Assembly: GCF_003591485.1 (NCBI RefSeq)
Contig: NZ_QZCF01000004.1
Location: 62,001 to 126,000 of the forward strand
Direction of reading: 5' to 3'
DNA length: 64,000 nt
Source: Paenibacillus sp. 1011MAR3C5
GTDB lineage: Bacteria > Bacillota > Bacilli > Paenibacillales > Paenibacillaceae
Numbering within the stretch: position 1 is the first letter of the stretch; the number at the start of each line of letters is the position of its first letter. Positions 17,212 to 28,700 of the stretch are shown in pieces. Position numbers and translations under genes: made by a program. The notes under the pieces are model-generated. The model searched no databases. It worked only from the letters and a program-made list of their open reading frames with translations, and was not told the origin of the DNA.

Positions 17212-18695
17212 GCAACACTTACGTATACCCAGCCACGCTGCTTTGTGATTTCTATAAAGTAAGCCATAAAAACCAATATCCAAAAGACACGGAGCTCGTA
17301 TATTCGACTTGGACGGCGAGAACGAGCCGCTTGGCCGGTATTGATCATGTCGTAGCCTTCGGGTTCCAAGCCTTTATCAAAGATTATCTGATCGAGTACT
17401 TTAATCATCATTTTTTCAACCGGACCCAAGATGAAGTGGTGCGCGAATATAAGCGGATCATTCAGTTTACGCTAGGTGCTGCCGATCCTGATGCCGCTCA
17501 TATTGCTCAGCTTCATGAACTGGGTTACTTGCCGATTCGCATCAAAGCGGTCAAGGAAGGCAGCCTGGTGCCGATCAAAGTGCCGATGCTGACAATCGAG
17601 AATACGAAGCCGGAGTTCTTCTGGCTGACGAACTATCTGGAAACCTTAATGTCGTGCCAGCTTTGGCTGCCGACGAACAGCGCTACACTTGCATTCGAAT
17701 ACCGCCAAATTCTCCAGGACTATGCGCTTCGCACGAATGGAGATACAGCAGGCGTTCCGTTCCAGGGACATGACTTCTCGATGCGCGGCATGGGCTCGCT
17801 GGAAGCAGCGAAGGGCAGCGGCGCCGGACATCTCTTGTCGTTCACCGGCACGGATACGATCCCGGCCATTCTGTATCTTGAGGACCATTATCATGCTAAT
17901 ATGGAGACAGAGCTGATCGGCACGTCGATTCCGGCTACCGAGCATAGCGTCATGTGCGCGCATGGCCGCGATGAGATGGCCTCGTACCGATACTTGATCA
18001 AGGAAGTGTATCCAAGCGGATTCGTATCGATCGTATCGGATACATGGGATTTGTGGAGCGTGCTGGATGTCGTCATTCGCGGGCTTAAGGAAGATATCCT
18101 GAGTCGGGATGGCAGGGTTGTCATCCGGCCTGACAGCGGTGATCCCGTCCTCATTCTGTGCGGCGATCCTGACTCGGAGCATCCGTTTGCGCGCAAAGGG
18201 GTCATTGAGATTCTGTGGGACATCTTTGGCGGAACGATTACCGAGCGCGGCTACAAGCAGCTGGATAGCCACATCGGAGCGATCTATGGCGATGCGATCA
18301 CGCTGGACCGCTGCCGGGAGATTTGCGAGAAGCTGGCCGAGAAAGGCTTTGCTTCGACGAACATGGTGTACGGCATCGGTTCGTTTACGTACCAATATAA
18401 TACGCGAGATACGTTCGGATTTGCGCTAAAGTCGACGTTTACGGTGGTGGACGGCGAAGAACGCAAAATTTACAAGGACCCGGCAACCGACACGAACAAG
18501 ATGAAGAAATCGCAAACGGGCTTGGTCCGGGTCATCGAGCAGGACGGAATAATGACCTTCATCGATAACCTTAGCATGGAGCAGTATAATCAGTTTGAAG
18601 GAACGGATTTGCTGGAGGATGTATTTGTAGACGGGAAGCTGGTTCGTACGCATACGTTAGCCGATATACGTGCCCGATTGCTGGCGAATTTGTAA
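17208..18695 (+). CDS. nadV: Nicotinamide phosphoribosyltransferase family protein (NadV/Namat-like)
   Basis: 495 residues, full NAMPT length. Visible family motifs: GHDFSMRGMGSLEAAKGSG, SFTGTDTIPAILYLEDHY, the catalytic-His segment TSIPATEHSVM, SIVSDTWDLW, IRPDSGDPV, and YGDAITLDR. Standard members join nicotinamide to PRPP, giving NMN. The phage Namat branch uses ADP-ribose pyrophosphate and gives NAD+ directly. Translational coupling to the PRPP-synthetase-like gene implies that the first enzyme supplies the second. The symbol is the generic one for the family. Confidence 0.85.
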   Translation: MSNTYVYPATLLCDFYKVSHKNQYPKDTELVYSTWTARTSRLAGIDHVVAFGFQAFIKDYLIEYFNHHFFNRTQDEVVREYKRIIQFTLGAADPDAAHIAQLHELGYLPIRIKAVKEGSLVPIKVPMLTIENTKPEFFWLTNYLETLMSCQLWLPTNSATLAFEYRQILQDYALRTNGDTAGVPFQGHDFSMRGMGSLEAAKGSGAGHLLSFTGTDTIPAILYLEDHYHANMETELIGTSIPATEHSVMCAHGRDEMASYRYLIKEVYPSGFVSIVSDTWDLWSVLDVVIRGLKEDILSRDGRVVIRPDSGDPVLILCGDPDSEHPFARKGVIEILWDIFGGTITERGYKQLDSHIGAIYGDAITLDRCREICEKLAEKGFASTNMVYGIGSFTYQYNTRDTFGFALKSTFTVVDGEERKIYKDPATDTNKMKKSQTGLVRVIEQDGIMTFIDNLSMEQYNQFEGTDLLEDVFVDGKLVRTHTLADIRARLLANL

Positions 18696-18724
18696 TCCCA
18701 ACCTTATCTATAGCAGGAGACTGA

Positions 18725-19492
18725 ATGATGAACAAACATACTATTCCGTATTCGACCAAAGAATACCGCACACCGGATGGAGCGCCGACTGATATTGTCG
18801 TCTTTACCATTACGTCGACCGAGAAGGCAGGGGCCAAGAAGTCCCTGCCGATTCGCGCGCTGGAAGTGATGCTGATCAAGCGGAAGAAATGGCCGTTCGA
18901 AGGCCAGTGGGCATTGCCGGGCGGCTTCACGAAGGAGACGGAGACGGTGGTGCAATGCGCTGAGCGGGAGCTTATGGAGGAGACAGGCGTATCCGGCGTT
19001 CATCTGGAATACTTCAACGTATACAGCTCACCGGGACGAGACCCCCGCGGCTGGATGATCTCCCACGCGTTTTTTGCGCTGGTGCAGGAGGCGTATGTCG
19101 CAAGCAGAAGAACGTCAGACGAGGCGGCGGATGTCCGGTTGATTCCGGTAGAAGAAGCTCTGGTGATGGATCTTGCCTTTGATCACCGCGCCATCCTCGC
19201 GGATGCGCTGGACAAGATTCGGCTGCATATGATGACGACAACCATTGCCAAGGAATTTCTTCCGGAGCGCTTCACGATGAGCGAGCTGTATCAGGTCATA
19301 CAGACCGTCATGCCATCGTTTCAGGAACGCAACTTCATTCGCAAGATTACGTCGACTCAAAGCCGAAAGGGGATTATTGAGGAGGTCCGGGATGCGGAGG
19401 GACAACCGCTTATGTCCAACCAATATTCCCAGCGTCCGGCACAGCTGTACCGGTTCACGGACTACACGCCGGAGTTATCCATTTACGGTTGA
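18725..19492 (+). CDS. Nudix hydrolase with C-terminal winged helix (NrtR-like)
   Basis: 255 residues. The N-terminal Nudix domain has a complete Nudix box (GGFTKETE, seven residues, then RELMEETGV; about residues 64-86), so catalysis, for example on ADP-ribose, is possible. The C-terminal about 90 residues (RFTMSELYQVIQTVMPSF, RNFIRKITSTQ, YRFTDY) match the DNA-binding domain of NrtR regulators of NAD metabolism. AGGAGA precedes the start. Position at the end of the NAD operon supports a local regulator that senses ADP-ribose or NAD; hydrolase and repressor roles could coexist. Confidence 0.83.
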   Translation: MMNKHTIPYSTKEYRTPDGAPTDIVVFTITSTEKAGAKKSLPIRALEVMLIKRKKWPFEGQWALPGGFTKETETVVQCAERELMEETGVSGVHLEYFNVYSSPGRDPRGWMISHAFFALVQEAYVASRRTSDEAADVRLIPVEEALVMDLAFDHRAILADALDKIRLHMMTTTIAKEFLPERFTMSELYQVIQTVMPSFQERNFIRKITSTQSRKGIIEEVRDAEGQPLMSNQYSQRPAQLYRFTDYTPELSIYG

Positions 19493-19529
19493 GTGAAATG
19501 TATATGAGGTCTTCAACCTTTCATAAACA

Positions 19530-19581
19530 GGCGGCTGCTAGCCGCCGTTGCTACTATACTCTCATCCGAGAGTCTTTTTTA
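19530..19581 (+). terminator. Terminator of the NAD operon
   Basis: A hairpin GGCGGCT/AGCCGCC (19530-19546) is followed by ACTCTC ATCC GAGAGT (19558-19573) and CTTTTTT. Confidence 0.85.
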
Positions 19582-19761
19582 TTTGCCGGCCTAAGACACA
19601 CGTTGTACACAGAACTTCGTTATAGTACGTCTTAGGGAAACGGAGGTGCAGGATCATGGCGTAGCACCGGATGCCGAAGCAAGGTAAGGTTTATATCAGG
19701 GTTTCAATAAGGCAACAATGAGGATAAACAAATAGAAAAAGGTTAGATATGGAGTCTTGGC

Positions 19762-20442
19762 ATGAATCGAACGATATTGCTGGTTGAAGACGATGCGCTC
19801 ATGCGTGAATTTATGACCGATTATTTCAAAAGAGAACAGTGGGACGTGCTGGAGGCGGAGAACGGCAAGGTAGCCATGGAGCTGTTCGAGACGAGCCGGG
19901 TTGATCTGGTTGTACTCGATATTATGATGCCAGAGATGGACGGCTGGAGCGTATGCAGGCGAATCCGCGAGCAGTCCGATGTGCCGATTATGATTATGAC
20001 GGCAAGAACGGATGATGATGATCAATTGCTTGGCTTCGAGCTGGGCGCTGATGAATACGTCATGAAGCCGCTAAGCCCGCGCGTCTTGGTGGCACGCGCC
20101 ACCGCATTGATGAAGCGGACGGAGGGAACGGTCGGCCGAGACGGCGACACGCTGATCTTCGGAGGGATAGCCGTGAACAGAAAGTCACAAACGGTAACCG
20201 TAGAGGGAGAGCTTGTGAACCTGGCTCCGAAGGAATATGAGCTGCTGCTATTTCTGATGAAGCATGCAGGAAAAGTGCTATCCCGTGATTATATTCTGAA
20301 TGCGGTCTGGGGCTACGACTACTTGGGAGACCTGCGAACTGTGGATACCCATGTCAAGAAGCTGAGAGCCAAGCTAGGCAAGGAAAGCCGCTATATTGGC
20401 ACAGTTGTCCGGTCGGGCTATAAGTTTGGGACAGAAGGATGA
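19762..20442 (+). CDS. OmpR-family response regulator
   Basis: 226 residues: receiver domain with acidic pair ED near residue 10, phospho-acceptor D53 in VVLDIMMPEMDGW, and conserved K in DEYVMKPL; then a winged-helix DNA-binding domain ending YIGTVVRSGYKFG. It overlaps the kinase gene by 4 bp and so forms a two-component pair. GGAGTC precedes the ATG. Confidence 0.95.
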   Translation: MNRTILLVEDDALMREFMTDYFKREQWDVLEAENGKVAMELFETSRVDLVVLDIMMPEMDGWSVCRRIREQSDVPIMIMTARTDDDDQLLGFELGADEYVMKPLSPRVLVARATALMKRTEGTVGRDGDTLIFGGIAVNRKSQTVTVEGELVNLAPKEYELLLFLMKHAGKVLSRDYILNAVWGYDYLGDLRTVDTHVKKLRAKLGKESRYIGTVVRSGYKFGTEG

Positions 20443-22196
20443 GAAACTGCAGCGTCGCGTTTAAGCTGTTTGTCGTCACTTCATTATTGGTCTTATTCGT
20501 CTTCTTGGTCGTCATGGTGGCGGAAGGACTGTTTTTCGAGCGTTATTACCGGCTTACCAAAATACACAAGCTGGAGCAAAGCATCGGGCAATTTGCGGAC
20601 CGGTACACGACGGAGCAGCCTAATGGCAAAGAATTGGCCAGATTGCTTGGCGTCTTCATGAACGAGCAGGATGCGAGCTTTTCGATTCTGAACGGCCGGC
20701 TGGAGCGATTAAATCTGAATCCGTATTTCCTGGAGATGCATACCGATAACGGGCAAATCATGACCATTGTCATTCCAAGGGGAGGTATGACTCGCGAGAG
20801 TATTCCGCAGGGTTTGCAGGCCGGAGATCGGTTGACCATTGATGGGATCTTCATGGATGAGCAGGATACAGTGATGCAGCCTTATACCATTCTGCCGGAG
20901 GGTGCCTCCCCCGAAACGGGGTTGGTGAGAGTCAGCGGGACCATTGCCGAATTTCTGTTGCCTGAGCAGCGATCGTACAATCCCTATTATCAGGATGCCT
21001 TGATCGATGATGTGCTGAGAGAGTGGAGCGGGATGAATGAATCGTACCTGTCAGGCTTGAGACCGAAGGGGAAACTCAAGACGGAATGGGTGGATAAGTG
21101 GAGCGGAATCCGCTACGTCATACTAGTGCACAGCTTGCCGGGCAGTCAAGGGGAACGCTATGTCATGGTTATGACCTCGCTACAGCCGGTCGGGGAAGCA
21201 GTCGGCATTCTGAAGCAATATTCCGCCTTTGTGGCGCCGATTATCATTCTGCTTGTGCTCCTGCTGTCGCTGGTTTATTCCCGCATGGTTTCACGCCCGC
21301 TCATTCAGCTCAGCCGTTCGGCGAAGAGGCTGGCAAGATTGGATTTCTCTGGGCAGCCTGATATCCGGTCGAAGGATGAATTCGGGGAGCTGTCGCGCGA
21401 TATGATTGCGATGTCCACCAATCTGGATGCCGCTCTCAAGGAGCTGACCGCTGCCAATGCCAAGCTGTATAAGGATATGCAGGAGAAGGAGCGGACCGAG
21501 CAGCTCCGCAAAGAGCTGATCGCGAATATATCCCATGAGTTGAAGACACCGCTCAGCAATGTGAAAGGTTTTGCCGAAGGGCTGCAAGACGGCATAGCGG
21601 AGGAAAAACGCGAGCGTTACCTTGCCCTTATCGCAAGCGAAGCCGATCGCATGAATACGCTCATAGGAGACATGCTCGAATTGTCCAAATTTGAGCTAAA
21701 GGCCGTTCGCTTGAATGTTAGAAGCTGCTCTCTTCGGGATATCATTAAGGATGCGCTTGATTCCTTCTCTCACCAGATGGAGAGCAAGGGGCTGACATAT
21801 AAGCTGAACCTTGAGGGTCAGGGTGAACAGCTTGTACAAGCTGATACGGCCAAGCTGGAGCAAGTTGTATTGAATTTATTAAGTAATGCGGTTCGCCATG
21901 CCACGGCGAATAGCGTGATTGACATCATGGTGGAGCGGCGGCTTGACGGCCGGCTTCGCATAACGATCGAGAATGCCGGATTGCCTATCGCCGAAGAAGA
22001 TCTGGACCGAATTTGGGAGCACTTCTACCGGGTGGAGCGGTCTCGGGACCGCAGGTCTGGCGGGACGGGTCTTGGACTGGCCATTGTGAAACATATTTTG
22101 GAGCTGCACGGAAGCGAGTATGGCGTAAGGAATACATCCCGCGGTGTCGCATTTTATTTCACATTATTAGAAAGCAGAGGGAACAATCATGAATAA
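20439..22196 (+). CDS. Sensor histidine kinase
   Basis: 585 residues with two membrane segments (about 12-32 and 262-283) enclosing an extracytoplasmic sensor of about 230 residues, a HAMP domain (about 285-345), the phospho-acceptor motif NISHELKTPLSN (His about 365), the N box LLSNAVRHA and G box GTGLGLAIVKHI. It partners the preceding response regulator. A small lipoprotein gene overlaps its 3' end by 8 bp and may be an accessory sensor or a target. Confidence 0.94.
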   Translation: MRNCSVAFKLFVVTSLLVLFVFLVVMVAEGLFFERYYRLTKIHKLEQSIGQFADRYTTEQPNGKELARLLGVFMNEQDASFSILNGRLERLNLNPYFLEMHTDNGQIMTIVIPRGGMTRESIPQGLQAGDRLTIDGIFMDEQDTVMQPYTILPEGASPETGLVRVSGTIAEFLLPEQRSYNPYYQDALIDDVLREWSGMNESYLSGLRPKGKLKTEWVDKWSGIRYVILVHSLPGSQGERYVMVMTSLQPVGEAVGILKQYSAFVAPIIILLVLLLSLVYSRMVSRPLIQLSRSAKRLARLDFSGQPDIRSKDEFGELSRDMIAMSTNLDAALKELTAANAKLYKDMQEKERTEQLRKELIANISHELKTPLSNVKGFAEGLQDGIAEEKRERYLALIASEADRMNTLIGDMLELSKFELKAVRLNVRSCSLRDIIKDALDSFSHQMESKGLTYKLNLEGQGEQLVQADTAKLEQVVLNLLSNAVRHATANSVIDIMVERRLDGRLRITIENAGLPIAEEDLDRIWEHFYRVERSRDRRSGGTGLGLAIVKHILELHGSEYGVRNTSRGVAFYFTLLESRGNNHE

Positions 22197-22653
22197 AAAA
22201 ACAGCTGTTTATTTAGTCGCTGCACTAGCTGCGATGACACTGGCGTTGAGCGCTTGCGGAGCCGCAACGAACAACCAAGGCGCAAGCCCTTCGAGTCCTG
22301 CGTCTGGAGGCGTTACATCGCAGCCGGATCAGGAAATTTTGATTGTCATTGACCAGACCGACAAGCCGGTTGAAGGGAATATGTTTGACTTTGCAATCAA
22401 CAAAGCGCCGGAAGGCTTTCAACTGAAGGCGATGGAGTGGAAATCGGACAAGAGCCATATTAAAAATACGGTAGCGGAAGCAGCCGAGCATGGCGGAAAT
22501 GGCGAAGACGGCTTCTATATTAGCGGAAACGGACAATTTTCCGGCTTTATCTATCCGGATTCTATGAAAGGCGAGGAGGGAGAAGTGATCTTCACCTTCA
22601 CCAATGAAAAGGGGCAGGAGCTGACGTGGAAGAAGAACATTACGCTGAAGTAA
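22189..22653 (+). CDS. Small lipoprotein of the two-component operon
   Basis: 154 residues. The signal peptide ends in the lipobox LALSAC (Cys about 24), followed by a Ser/Pro-rich spacer and a compact domain that looks beta-rich (EILIVIDQTDKPVEG, ends GQELTWKKNITLK). I do not recognise the family. Overlap with the kinase gene implies co-translation; it may bind the kinase sensor outside the membrane (inference). Confidence 0.75.
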   Translation: MNKKTAVYLVAALAAMTLALSACGAATNNQGASPSSPASGGVTSQPDQEILIVIDQTDKPVEGNMFDFAINKAPEGFQLKAMEWKSDKSHIKNTVAEAAEHGGNGEDGFYISGNGQFSGFIYPDSMKGEEGEVIFTFTNEKGQELTWKKNITLK

Positions 22654-22691
22654 TGCGCCGCCGCAAGAAACAAACTGCAGCGTTAAAAGGA

Positions 22692-22747
22692 AAAGACCTT
22701 GCATATGCGTCCCGGAGAACCGGAGACTTGCTGCAAGGTCTTTACTT
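22692..22747. terminator. Bidirectional terminator between lipoprotein and adhesin genes
   Basis: AAAGACCTTGCA (22692-22703) pairs with TGCAAGGTCTTT (22732-22743), with CCGG/CCGG inside. It serves both converging genes. Confidence 0.85.
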
Positions 22748-22762
22748 GATCCTTTTATTGAA

Positions 22763-25700
22763 TTAGGACTGGCTTACGTTGCGTTTCTTGCGGTACAGCA
22801 GCAATGCAGCGCCAAGCAGAATAAGCGCCATGCCGGATAGCGTGAATGGCAGCGTGCTGTCTTCGCCTGTTTTCGGGAGGACTTCAACGCCTTTTACGCC
22901 TTCGTTTCCGTCATTTTCGCCTGCAACTTGACCATTGCCGCCGCCTGCGGAATTGCCGTCGTCTTCATTGCCGACTTGTCCGTTGCCATTGTCCGACTCG
23001 CCTTGATGGCCTGGCTCTGTTTCGCCGGTCGGATCGCCGTCAGGCTGGTCAGGATTATCTGTAGGTCCCGGCCCAGGCGTAGAGCCGTTGCCTTCTTCGC
23101 CAGAGTTTCCTGTTTCACCGGAGTTACCCGGTTCACCGGAGCCAGGCTCATCAGTGTCTCCAGGCTCGCCGCCGGATGGCGATTCTTCGTCAGGAATGTT
23201 GACCGACAGATAATTGTAACAGGCTGTCACTTCTGCTTCCTCGCCGCCAACAACTTCGAACGAAAGTATATCTTCGATCAAAGCGTAGCCGCGCGGCGCT
23301 TTAATTTGCTTGATAAAGTAGTTGCCTGGAAGCAGCTCGGTCACTCTGACCGTTCCGTCATCGCCGGTGATAGCGATGATTTCCTTGCCGTTGTTGTCCT
23401 TAATCGGTTGCTTGTTCTCGTCAAGTACAACGAACTCCGCATCCTTCAACGGACGATCCGGTCTGCAGCCTGCGATCGCGACTACTTTGACCGAGCCATT
23501 GGTCTTAGAGTTGGCGAATTTGAATTCCAATAGCTGCTCATCCACCAGCTCGAACTCTAGCGAATCAATTCTCAGGTCATAGCCTGCTGGTGCAGCTGTC
23601 TCGATGAAGCGGTAGACGCCTGCTGCCAAATTCTCCACCTTGATCTTACCGTCGGCATCGGTGATTAACCCTGTCTTCACCGGTGCGCCTGCTGCTGTCA
23701 CCAGGTCGAATGTCGCGCCTGGAAGCGGCGTGTTATGATGTCTGTCTACTTTGGTCAGCACAACGTCGCCGCGGTTGATTTCATTCGTTGCCGTTACTTG
23801 CGTAGCAGTTGCCTGGTAAGCATAGATCGTGAATGGAATCGGCGTTTTGTCCAGCTTGTACCCGCGCGGCGCCTTCGTCTCGATCAACTGGTAATCGCCA
23901 TGCGGCAAGCCAGCGAGATAGATCTTGCCTTTGCTGTCGGTTGTCAGCTCGCCCATGCCGTCGACATTCTCGAATGTTGCGCCATTCTTGAATTGAAGGG
24001 CGAATGTCGCGTTGCTAAGTGTCTTGGATGGATTTTCCTTGTCTACCTTAAGCAATTCCAGATCCCAGACGCCTTTCTGGTTGGCGATTTTAATCTCCTT
24101 CACTCCGGCACCCAGCGTTACTTTCTGTCCATCCATATACTCGGTTGGAATCAGATACCCCGATGGTGCGACGAGCTCTTTCAGCATGTAATCGCCATAT
24201 TTGTAGTTCTCGAATGTGGCTATACCATCGATGCCGGTTGTCAGTTCCTCCAGGAGAGTGGTTCCGCTGGCATCATATAAACCGAATTTTGCTCCATCCA
24301 GCAATTTGCTGGAGTCGTCTGAGTCAACCTTCACGACTTTCAGGTCGCCTCTGAACGCAGCGTTTGCGAATGTGAATTCAAGCAGCTCTTCGTCCACAAG
24401 CTCGAATTCAAACGGTTTAGTCTGAAGATGATAGCCTGCTGGCGCAGCGGTCTCAACGAAGCGGTAGGATCCTGCAGGGAGATTGGTTACTTTGATCTTC
24501 CCTTTCGCATCGGTGATTAACCCTGTTTCTACCTTTGCTCCGGCTGCTGTTTCCAGATCGAATGTGGCGCCCGGTAGCAGAGCTTTGTCATATACGTCGA
24601 TCTTCGTCAGAACAACGTCGCCGCGGTTGATTTCATTCGTTGCCGTTACTTGCGTAGCGGATGCTTGATAAGCATGGATCGTGAATGGAATCGGCGTCTT
24701 GTCCAACTGGTAGCCCCTAGGTGCCTTGGTCTCAATCAATTGGTAATCGCCAGGCGGCAAGTCAGCGAGATAGATCTTGCCTTTGCTGTCTGTGATCAGC
24801 TCGCCCATGCCGTCGACATTCTCGAATGTTGCGCCATTCTTGAATTGAAGGGCGAATGTCGCGTTGCTGAGTGTCTTGGATGGATTGTCCTTGTCTACCT
24901 TAAGCAATTCCAGATCCCAGACGCCCTTCTGGTTGGCGATTTTAATCTCCTTCACTCCGGCACCCAGCGTTACTTTCTGTCCATCCATATACTCGGTTGG
25001 AATCAGATACCCCGATGGTGCGACGAGCTCTTTCAGCATGTAATCGCCATATTTGTAGTTCTCGAATGTGGCTATACCATCGATGCCGGTTGTCAGTTCC
25101 TCCAGGAGAGTGGTTCCGCTGGCATCATATAAACCGAATTTTGCTCCATCCAGCAATTTGCTGGAGTCGTCTGAGTCAACCTTCACGACTTTCAGGTCGC
25201 CTCTGAACGCAGCGTTTGCGAATGTGAATTCAAGCAGCTCTTCGTCCACAAGCTCGAATTCAAACGGTTTAGTCTGAAGATGATAGCCTGCTGGCGCAGC
25301 GGTCTCAACGAAGCGGTAGGATCCTGCAGGGAGATTGGTTACTTTGATCTTCCCTTCCGCATCGGTGATCAATGCTGTTTCCACCTTTGCTCCGGCTGCT
25401 GTTTCCAGATCGAATGTGGCGCCCGGTAGCGAAACCTTGTCAAGTTCGTCGATCTTCGTCAGCACAACGTCGCCGCGGTTGATTTCATTCGTTGCCGTTA
25501 CTTGCGTAGCGGTTGCTTGATAAGCATGGATCGTGAATGGAATCGGCGTCTTGTCCAACTGATAGCCCCTAGGTGCCTTGGTCTCGATCAATTGGTAATC
25601 GCCAGGCGGCAAGTCAGCGAGATAGATTTTGCCTTGGCTGTTGGTTGTCAGCTCGCCCATGCCGTCGACATTCTCGAATGTTGCGCCATTCTTGAATTGA

Positions 25701-28700
25701 AGGGCGAATGTCGCGTTGCTGAGTGTCTTGGATGGATTGTCTCGGTCTACCTTAAGCAATTCCAGATCCCAGACGCCCTTCTGGTTGGCGATTTTAATTT
25801 CCTTCGCCGCAGCACCCAGCGTCACGATCTGTCCGTCCATATACTCGGTTGGAATCAGGTACCCCGATGGTGCAACGAGCTCCTTCAGTACGTAGTCCCC
25901 ATATTTGTAGTTCTTGAATACGGCTGTGCCATCCTTGCCGGTTACCAACTCCTTCAAGAGAGTGGTTCCGCTGGCATCGTATAATCCGAATTGCGCTCCC
26001 TCGAGCAGCTTGGTGGAGTCGTCTGAGTCAACCTTCACGACTTTCAGGTCGCCTCTGTACGCATTGTTTGCGATTGTGAATTCAAGCAAATCCTCGTCCA
26101 CAAGCTCGAATTCAAGCGGGTCATTCAGAAGATAATAGCCTGCTGGCGCCGCAGTTTCAATGAAGCGGTAGGTGCCTGCTGGCAAATCCTCTACTTCAAT
26201 CTTGCCGTCGGCATCGGTGACGAGCCCTGATTTCACCGGTGTGTCGTCTGCTGCCACCAGATCGAATATCGCGCCCGCGAGCGGTGCGTTGTCATACGCG
26301 TCTACCTTGGTCAGCACGACATCGCCACGGTTGGCCTCATTCGTTGCCGTTACCTTCACAGCGGCTGCCTGTTCCGCAAAAATCGTGAATGGAACCGGCG
26401 TCTTGTCCAGCTTGTACCCGCGCGGCGCCTTCGTCTCGATCAATTGATAGTCGCCAAGAGGCAAGTCGGTCAAGGAGATGATGCCTTGACTATTCGTTCT
26501 CAGCTCATCCATGCCGTCCACATCCTCGAACGTTGCGCCATTCAAGAATTGAAGGGCGAATGTCGCATTGCTGAGTGTCTTGGATGGATTGTCTCGGTCT
26601 ACCTTTAGCAATTCCAGATCCCAGATGCCCTTCTGGTTGGCGACCTTAACTTCCTTGACCGCGGTATCCAGCGTCACTTTCTGTCCGTCTTTATACTCGG
26701 TTGAAATCAGGTACCCCGATGGGGCGGCCAGTTCTTTCAACACATAATCTCTATATTTGTAGTTCTCAAATAGGGCAATACCCTTGCTGTCCGTCACCAA
26801 TTCCTTCAGAAGATTGGTTCCGCTGGCATCATACAGTCCGAACTTTGCTCCGGCAAGCGGAGTGATGGAATCGGCTGCATCGACCTTCACGATTTTGAAG
26901 CTGCCCTTAGAACCGGAAGCGCCGCCGCCTGCTCCGGAGAAGCTGGCTTGGAACGAGCTGGATTCCTTTTCGTTGATCGATCCGGATGATTGTCCGGCGA
27001 AGGAAGCGTCATTGCCGATCGTTTCTCCATCGCCTGCGTTAATGAAGGACTTATACTCCAGCACGTATGCAGCATCGAACGATTGCTTAAAGGTCAAGCT
27101 GAACGTGTTGCCTGCTACTTGAAGCTCATATGCCGCCTCAGGAACAGGAGCACCCTTTGTCAGGTTGCCTTGCTTGTCGGCGATCGTCGTATACAGCTTG
27201 AAGGAATCGGTGACTAGCACCTGATTCGACGACAGTGTATCCTTCAATACCGATCCGGCTTCCATATGGGATTGGCTGCGGTCAATCCAGATTGTCCAGA
27301 AGGCGAAATCCTGATCCGCGCCTGTGCCTTGGCTGCCAAGCTTCATGACGTATTCATCGCCGTGCAGAGGATTGACTGTATCCGACTGGCTGAATAACAT
27401 CACAGAAGGTACAGCTGCATCGAACACAACCGCTTCATTGACGTATTGGGACGTGACCGGATGGTTCATCAGGCTTGTCTTGTACGTAATGCGGTAAGCG
27501 GAGTCGATTGGCTGAGCGAATGTCAGCTCGAATCCGTCCTTGCCGTCAGACTTCTGAGGCGTAACCGTATAATCCGTTCCAGCTGTCAAAGCGCTGCCCG
27601 GTGTTACACTATTGTTCCCGCCATTCAAGGTAAGTTGCTGCACGGTAATGGAGCCTACATCCAGTGTCTGCTCCCCTGTGTAGAAGTCTCGGACAACCGG
27701 CTGGCTGATCGAATGAAGGTTGTAGTTCATATCGATCGTCCATGTAATCTCCTTCGTACGGGCATCATATTCGCCCGTCTTGCTGCCGTTGTTTTTCGTA
27801 TAGTTGTCCGGGTTGACGCTGGCGCTCTTTGCAATAGCGGTTTGCTTGACGCCGGACTCCTCCCACTCGAGCGAAGCATTGTTTTGGTATCTGGCGCTCT
27901 TGATTTGGGCCGGTGTATAGAACGTCGGATCGAACGCCGTCTTGTACGTAATGACATGCTTGCCCGTTATCGTCTTCTTAAAATCAATAACGATGCTTTC
28001 ATTTGATGCATCCGGAGTGACGGTATAATCCGTTTCTTTCGTCAATCCGCTGATGGCTATGCTGCTTGGGAGGAACGTCATCCCTTGGTTGGTGAACTGG
28101 TCCTTGATAACTACAGCATCCATCGTCTTCAAATCTTCGTTCAGCGTGAGCTGCCATTCGATCGTTTTATTCTTGTAGTTGACAGCTCCAGAGCCTTTGG
28201 AGAAGATCACCTGTCTGAACGACACAGATTCAGAAGCCGTTTTGCTGCCGATCATCTCAACCTCATTAGTCATCGATTGCTTATCATCGTAGATCCGGTT
28301 GATTGATTTGGTCGTGTAGCTGATTTCATAGGCCGAATCAATCTTTTTCGTAAAGTTCAAGGTGAATCCGTCGCTATCCGGGGCTACCGTATAGTCGGTG
28401 CCGTATTCAAGCGCAGCGCCTGTACGAGACGCGCTGCCGTTATCGGCGATGGTCATCTTATACACAGTGAACGATCCCGTATCCAGCGCATGTTTGGCCG
28501 TATCGAACGTATCCTTGACCCAGGCATCTGCCGGCTCAATGGATTGTTCATTGTAGTTGTATCGGATCGTCCACTTGACCGACTGTGTAAACCGGTCGTA
28601 ATTCGCCAGCTTCTCGATAGGCTTGCTGTAGCGGGCTTGTATGCTGTCATTGCCGGTCTGCGGCGTGGACAGGTTCGTGCCTCTCACTGTCGCTTCGTTG

